Part shown: positions 6,779 to 9,191 of the stretch, one piece after another
Numbering within the stretch: position 1 is the stretch's first letter
How the letters are laid out: every line of letters begins with the position of its first letter
NCBI GenBank assembly: GCA_903906325.1
Contig: CAIVJV010000348.1
Coordinates: forward strand, 1 to 9,191
Reading direction: 5' to 3'
Source of the DNA: an uncultured Gemmatimonadota bacterium
GTDB lineage: Bacteria; Gemmatimonadota; Gemmatimonadetes; Gemmatimonadales; Gemmatimonadaceae
DNA: 9,191 nt
Made by a program: the position numbers and the translations under genes
Notes under the pieces: generated by a model
Told to the model about the DNA's origin: nothing
What the model saw: only the letters and a program-made list of their open reading frames with translations
Databases searched by the model: none

Positions 6779-7938
6779 GACGCGCGATCCTCCTCGTGCT
6801 GGACGGCGTCGGGATCGGGGCGGCCCCGGACGCCGCCGCGTATGGGGATATCGGGTCCGACACGCTCGGCAATCTCGCCCGCGCCGTCGGCGGGCTCCGG
6901 GTCCCGCACCTCGAGCGGCTCGGGTTGGGGCGCATCGCCCCGCTGGACGGCGTCGCGCCGGTGACGCGACCCGCCGCGGCGTTCGGTCGCATGGAGCCGC
7001 GCTCCTCCGGCAAGGACAGCACCACGGGGCACTGGGAGCTGGCCGGGGTGCATCTCACCCGGCCCTTCCCGACCTATCCGCAGGGATTTCCCGCGGAGGT
7101 CGTGGCTGAGTTCGCGCGGCGCACCGGCCGGGGGGTCCTTGGCAACGTCGTGGGCAGTGGCACCGCGATCCTCACCGAATTCGGCGAGGCCCATCAACGC
7201 ACCGGGGAGTGGATCCTCTACACCTCCGCCGACTCGGTCTTCCAGATCGCGGCGCACGAGGAGACGATCCCGCTGGCGGAGCTCTACGCCGCGTGTGAGA
7301 CGGCGCGCGCGATGCTCGTCCCGCCGCACGACATCTCGCGGGTGATCGCGCGGCCATTCGTGGGGCGCCCGGGGGCGTACAGGCGCACCGCCAATCGCCG
7401 TGATTACGCGATCGCCGCGCCCGAGGAGACCCTGCTCGACGCGCTGGCCGCCGCCGGGATCCCGCGCGTCGGGGTGGGGAAGGTGGACGATCTCTTCGCC
7501 CGGCGTGGGCTGGACGGGGGCCACACGAAGGACAACGCCGAGGGGATCGCCCGGATCCTCGACTGGCTCCGCACGGGGCCCGATGGGCTCTGCTTCGCCA
7601 ACCTTGTAGATTTCGACCAGTTGTATGGGCACCGGAACGACGTTCCGGGGTTCTATCGGGCGGTGCGGGAGTTCGACGCCGCCCTGCCTGACCTCATCGC
7701 CGCCCTCCGCGAGGACGACCTGCTCTGTATCACCGCCGACCATGGCAATGACCCGACGACGCCGTCCACCGACCACGCCCGTGAATGCGTGCCGGTGCTG
7801 GTCGTCGGGCCGCGCGTGATCCCGGTCGATCTGGGGCGGCGGTCCACCTTCTCCGACCTCGGCGCCACCGTGGCGGAGTGGCTGGGCGTCCCGTTCCGGG
7901 GGCGCGGGACCTCGTTCCTGTCGCAGGTGGTCCGGTGA
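6775..7938 (+). CDS. deoB: Phosphopentomutase
   Basis: DeoB is a Mn-dependent enzyme of the alkaline-phosphatase superfamily that interconverts (deoxy)ribose 1-phosphate and 5-phosphate, linking nucleoside phosphorylases to DeoC. The 387-residue product is near the family norm of about 390-407. The N-terminus LLVLDGVGIGAAPDA supplies metal ligand Asp10. DSTTGHWE at 81-88 holds the phosphorylated Thr84. YTSADSVFQIAAHEE spans 149-163. Asp281 and His286 (FDQLYGHRND), Asp322 and His323 (TADHGND) and His334 (DHARE) complete the two-metal site. GHTKDN at 249-254 is also typical. Its ATG overlaps the alr stop as ATGA and its stop overlaps the cdd GTG as GTGA, so alr, deoB and cdd are very likely one translational unit. 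Nothing appears truncated. Confidence 0.97.
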   Translation: MRRAILLVLDGVGIGAAPDAAAYGDIGSDTLGNLARAVGGLRVPHLERLGLGRIAPLDGVAPVTRPAAAFGRMEPRSSGKDSTTGHWELAGVHLTRPFPTYPQGFPAEVVAEFARRTGRGVLGNVVGSGTAILTEFGEAHQRTGEWILYTSADSVFQIAAHEETIPLAELYAACETARAMLVPPHDISRVIARPFVGRPGAYRRTANRRDYAIAAPEETLLDALAAAGIPRVGVGKVDDLFARRGLDGGHTKDNAEGIARILDWLRTGPDGLCFANLVDFDQLYGHRNDVPGFYRAVREFDAALPDLIAALREDDLLCITADHGNDPTTPSTDHARECVPVLVVGPRVIPVDLGRRSTFSDLGATVAEWLGVPFRGRGTSFLSQVVR

Positions 7939-8351
7939 GCCTCGATCCCATCGCGCCCTTCGTGGGGGCCCTGCATGAGGCGGCGCTCGTCGCGATGCGC
8001 AACGCCTATGCCCCCTACTCGACGTTCCATGTGGGGGCGGCGCTCCTCACCGAGGACGGGCAGGTGATCGCCGGGTGCAACGTGGAGAACGCCTCGTACC
8101 CGGCGGGGACCTGCGCCGAGCGCGCGGCGATCGGTGCAGCGGTCGCCGCGGGACATCAGCGCTTCCGGGCGGTGCTCATCAGCACCGCGGCCGATACCCC
8201 GACGCCGCCGTGCGGGGTCTGCCGCCAGGTGCTCGCCGAGTTCGGGATGGATCTCATCGTCATCGCGCGGACCACCCAGGGGGCTGAGGCGCGGTGGGTG
8301 CTCGCCGACCTGTTGCCCCATCCCTTCACGCCGGCCTCCTTCCGCCCGTGA
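7935..8351 (+). CDS. cdd: Cytidine deaminase, small homotetrameric type
   Basis: Cdd deaminates cytidine and deoxycytidine to uridine and deoxyuridine for pyrimidine salvage. The product is 138 residues. AYAPYSTFHVGAALL (24-38) is the substrate-binding N-terminal motif. GCNVENASYPAGTCAE (47-62) gives zinc ligand Cys60 and proton-shuttle Glu62. PCGVCRQ (92-98) gives zinc ligands Cys93 and Cys96. The three-cysteine zinc site and short length indicate the tetrameric class rather than the long dimeric E. coli class. The start is taken as GTG 7935, overlapping the deoB stop, with an AGGTGG 4 nt upstream (7925-7930). Longer in-frame upstream starts lie inside deoB and add non-homologous sequence. 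Its position after deoB fits a route from deoxycytidine to deoxyribose phosphate. Its own TGA overlaps the following lipoprotein start. Confidence 0.96.
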   Translation: MSLDPIAPFVGALHEAALVAMRNAYAPYSTFHVGAALLTEDGQVIAGCNVENASYPAGTCAERAAIGAAVAAGHQRFRAVLISTAADTPTPPCGVCRQVLAEFGMDLIVIARTTQGAEARWVLADLLPHPFTPASFRP

Positions 8352-9191
8352 TCTCTGCCTCTCGTCGCGCGACCCTCGTCGCCGCGTTGTTCTCCCTCTC
8401 GGCGCTCGGGGCCTGTACGGAAGAGCTCCGGACGACCGCGACCTGCCCCGGGCTCTGCCCTGGCCAGCAGGTCCCGATCCTCGACACCGTGATCGACCCG
8501 GCCGTGGTGTTCGACACCACCCTCCAGCCCTTCCCGGTGCTGGGTGGGGAGGCCGCGCTCTTCCTCGCCGCCCGTGGCGACACGATGGACGTGCGGGCGG
8601 TCGTGCGATTCGACACCCTCCCGCGCCGGTACTCCCCCATCGGGGACACGCTCACGGCCATCACGGCACTCGATTCCGCGACCCTCACCGTGCAGCTCAA
8701 GCGGACCGGGGCCCCGCACCCGGCGACGCTCTTCCTCGACGCCTACGATGTGACCGACACGACGGTGGCGGATTCCGCCCCGCTGACCTTGGTCCCGTAT
8801 TTCACGCCGGCACGCCGCTTGGGCACCGTGCAGGTGGACAGCACCGCGTTGAAAGACTCGTTGACGGTGCGCATCCCGCTCGATGCCACGATGCTCCTGC
8901 CGATCGTGACGGACACGCTGCGGCTCCTCCGCATCGGCCTCCAACTCCGCGCTGTCGGTTCGGCGGAGGTGACCGTCACCGGGAGCACCGGGGGAACGGC
9001 CGCGCCCACGCTCCGGTATCGCGCCTCGGCGGATACCGCCGTGAAGGCACTGACGGCGCGTCCGTACTCCAAGACGCCCATCGTCCCGGCCGGTCTCGCG
9101 GGGGAGTTCCAGGACTACCTCATCGTGGTCCGTGCCCCCGATCCCACCGCGGTGGGGCGGTTCGTGGTCGGCGGGATCCCGGGCCACCGGA
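8348..9191 (+). CDS. Putative lipoprotein, DNRLRE-like beta-rich region (partial)
   Basis: An open frame runs from GTG 8348, which overlaps the cdd TGA as GTGA, through 281 codons to the window edge. It begins with a lipoprotein signal: basic SRR at 5-7, a hydrophobic stretch LVAALFSLSALGA, and the lipobox LGAC with lipidated Cys23. Export and membrane anchoring are therefore predicted. A CPGLCPG cysteine pair follows at 33-39. Residues about 50-225 are Thr/Asp/Val-rich and strand-like. The run RAVVRFDTLP (83-92), then a DSATLTVQL strand and a PTLRYRAS end, resembles the layout of DNRLRE-type secreted modules, but this is pattern likeness only. The function is unknown. Base composition matches its neighbours. 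No Shine-Dalgarno is visible, so expression probably depends on coupling to cdd. Confidence 0.75.
   Translation, partial: MISASRRATLVAALFSLSALGACTEELRTTATCPGLCPGQQVPILDTVIDPAVVFDTTLQPFPVLGGEAALFLAARGDTMDVRAVVRFDTLPRRYSPIGDTLTAITALDSATLTVQLKRTGAPHPATLFLDAYDVTDTTVADSAPLTLVPYFTPARRLGTVQVDSTALKDSLTVRIPLDATMLLPIVTDTLRLLRIGLQLRAVGSAEVTVTGSTGGTAAPTLRYRASADTAVKALTARPYSKTPIVPAGLAGEFQDYLIVVRAPDPTAVGRFVVGGIPGHR

Noticed and set aside
7785..7934. 50-residue upstream extension of cytidine deaminase
   Set aside because: It lies within the deoB 3' end in another frame. The family length and the GTGA overlap support GTG 7935.

Overview
This is a gene-dense, very GC-rich (about 70% by eye) bacterial chromosome segment. 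It holds seven recognisable complete genes, one C-terminal stub at the left edge and one lipoprotein gene running off the right edge. GGG is used heavily for glycine, Shine-Dalgarno sequences are mostly weak or absent, and a large-form deoC lies next to a two-domain ALDH16-type aldehyde dehydrogenase. This suggests a Gemmatimonadota-like organism, but it is an inference from style and gene content; no rRNA or phylogenetic marker was compared. No tRNA, rRNA, CRISPR, insertion sequence or phage signature was seen.

Layout. (1) Positions 1-72 are the tail of an unidentified forward gene, followed by asnS (92-1399). (2) A 43-bp gap carries a short tandem repeat and a possible 10-codon leader ORF. 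It leads into deoC (1443-2405), which overlaps by ATGA the gene for an 801-residue ALDH16-like protein (2402-4807). (3) That gene ends tail-to-tail with mazG on the minus strand (4804-5610). Both stop codons lie inside one CTAG, next to the loop of a perfect 8-bp hairpin that may act as a compact two-way terminator. (4) mazG is divergent from a forward cluster alr (5645-6778), deoB (6775-7938), cdd (7935-8351) and a lipoprotein gene (8348 to edge). Each junction in this cluster is a 4-nt ATGA or GTGA overlap.

How the genes fit together. Cdd deaminates (deoxy)cytidine. DeoB converts deoxyribose 1-phosphate to deoxyribose 5-phosphate. DeoC cleaves that to glyceraldehyde 3-phosphate and acetaldehyde. 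The translationally linked ALDH16-type enzyme is well placed to oxidise the acetaldehyde to acetate. The window therefore encodes most of a deoxynucleoside-scavenging route, split over two forward blocks around mazG, a house-cleaning (d)NTP pyrophosphohydrolase. The nucleoside phosphorylase that the route needs is not visible here. asnS and alr are essential housekeeping genes mixed into the same blocks.

The most interesting points are the deoC/ALDH16 pair, with an active-looking N-domain and a catalytically dead C-domain; the hairpin over the shared stop codons; the alternative hairpins at the 5' end of alr; and the coupled uncharacterised lipoprotein. Nothing here is clearly a wholly new defence or mobile system.
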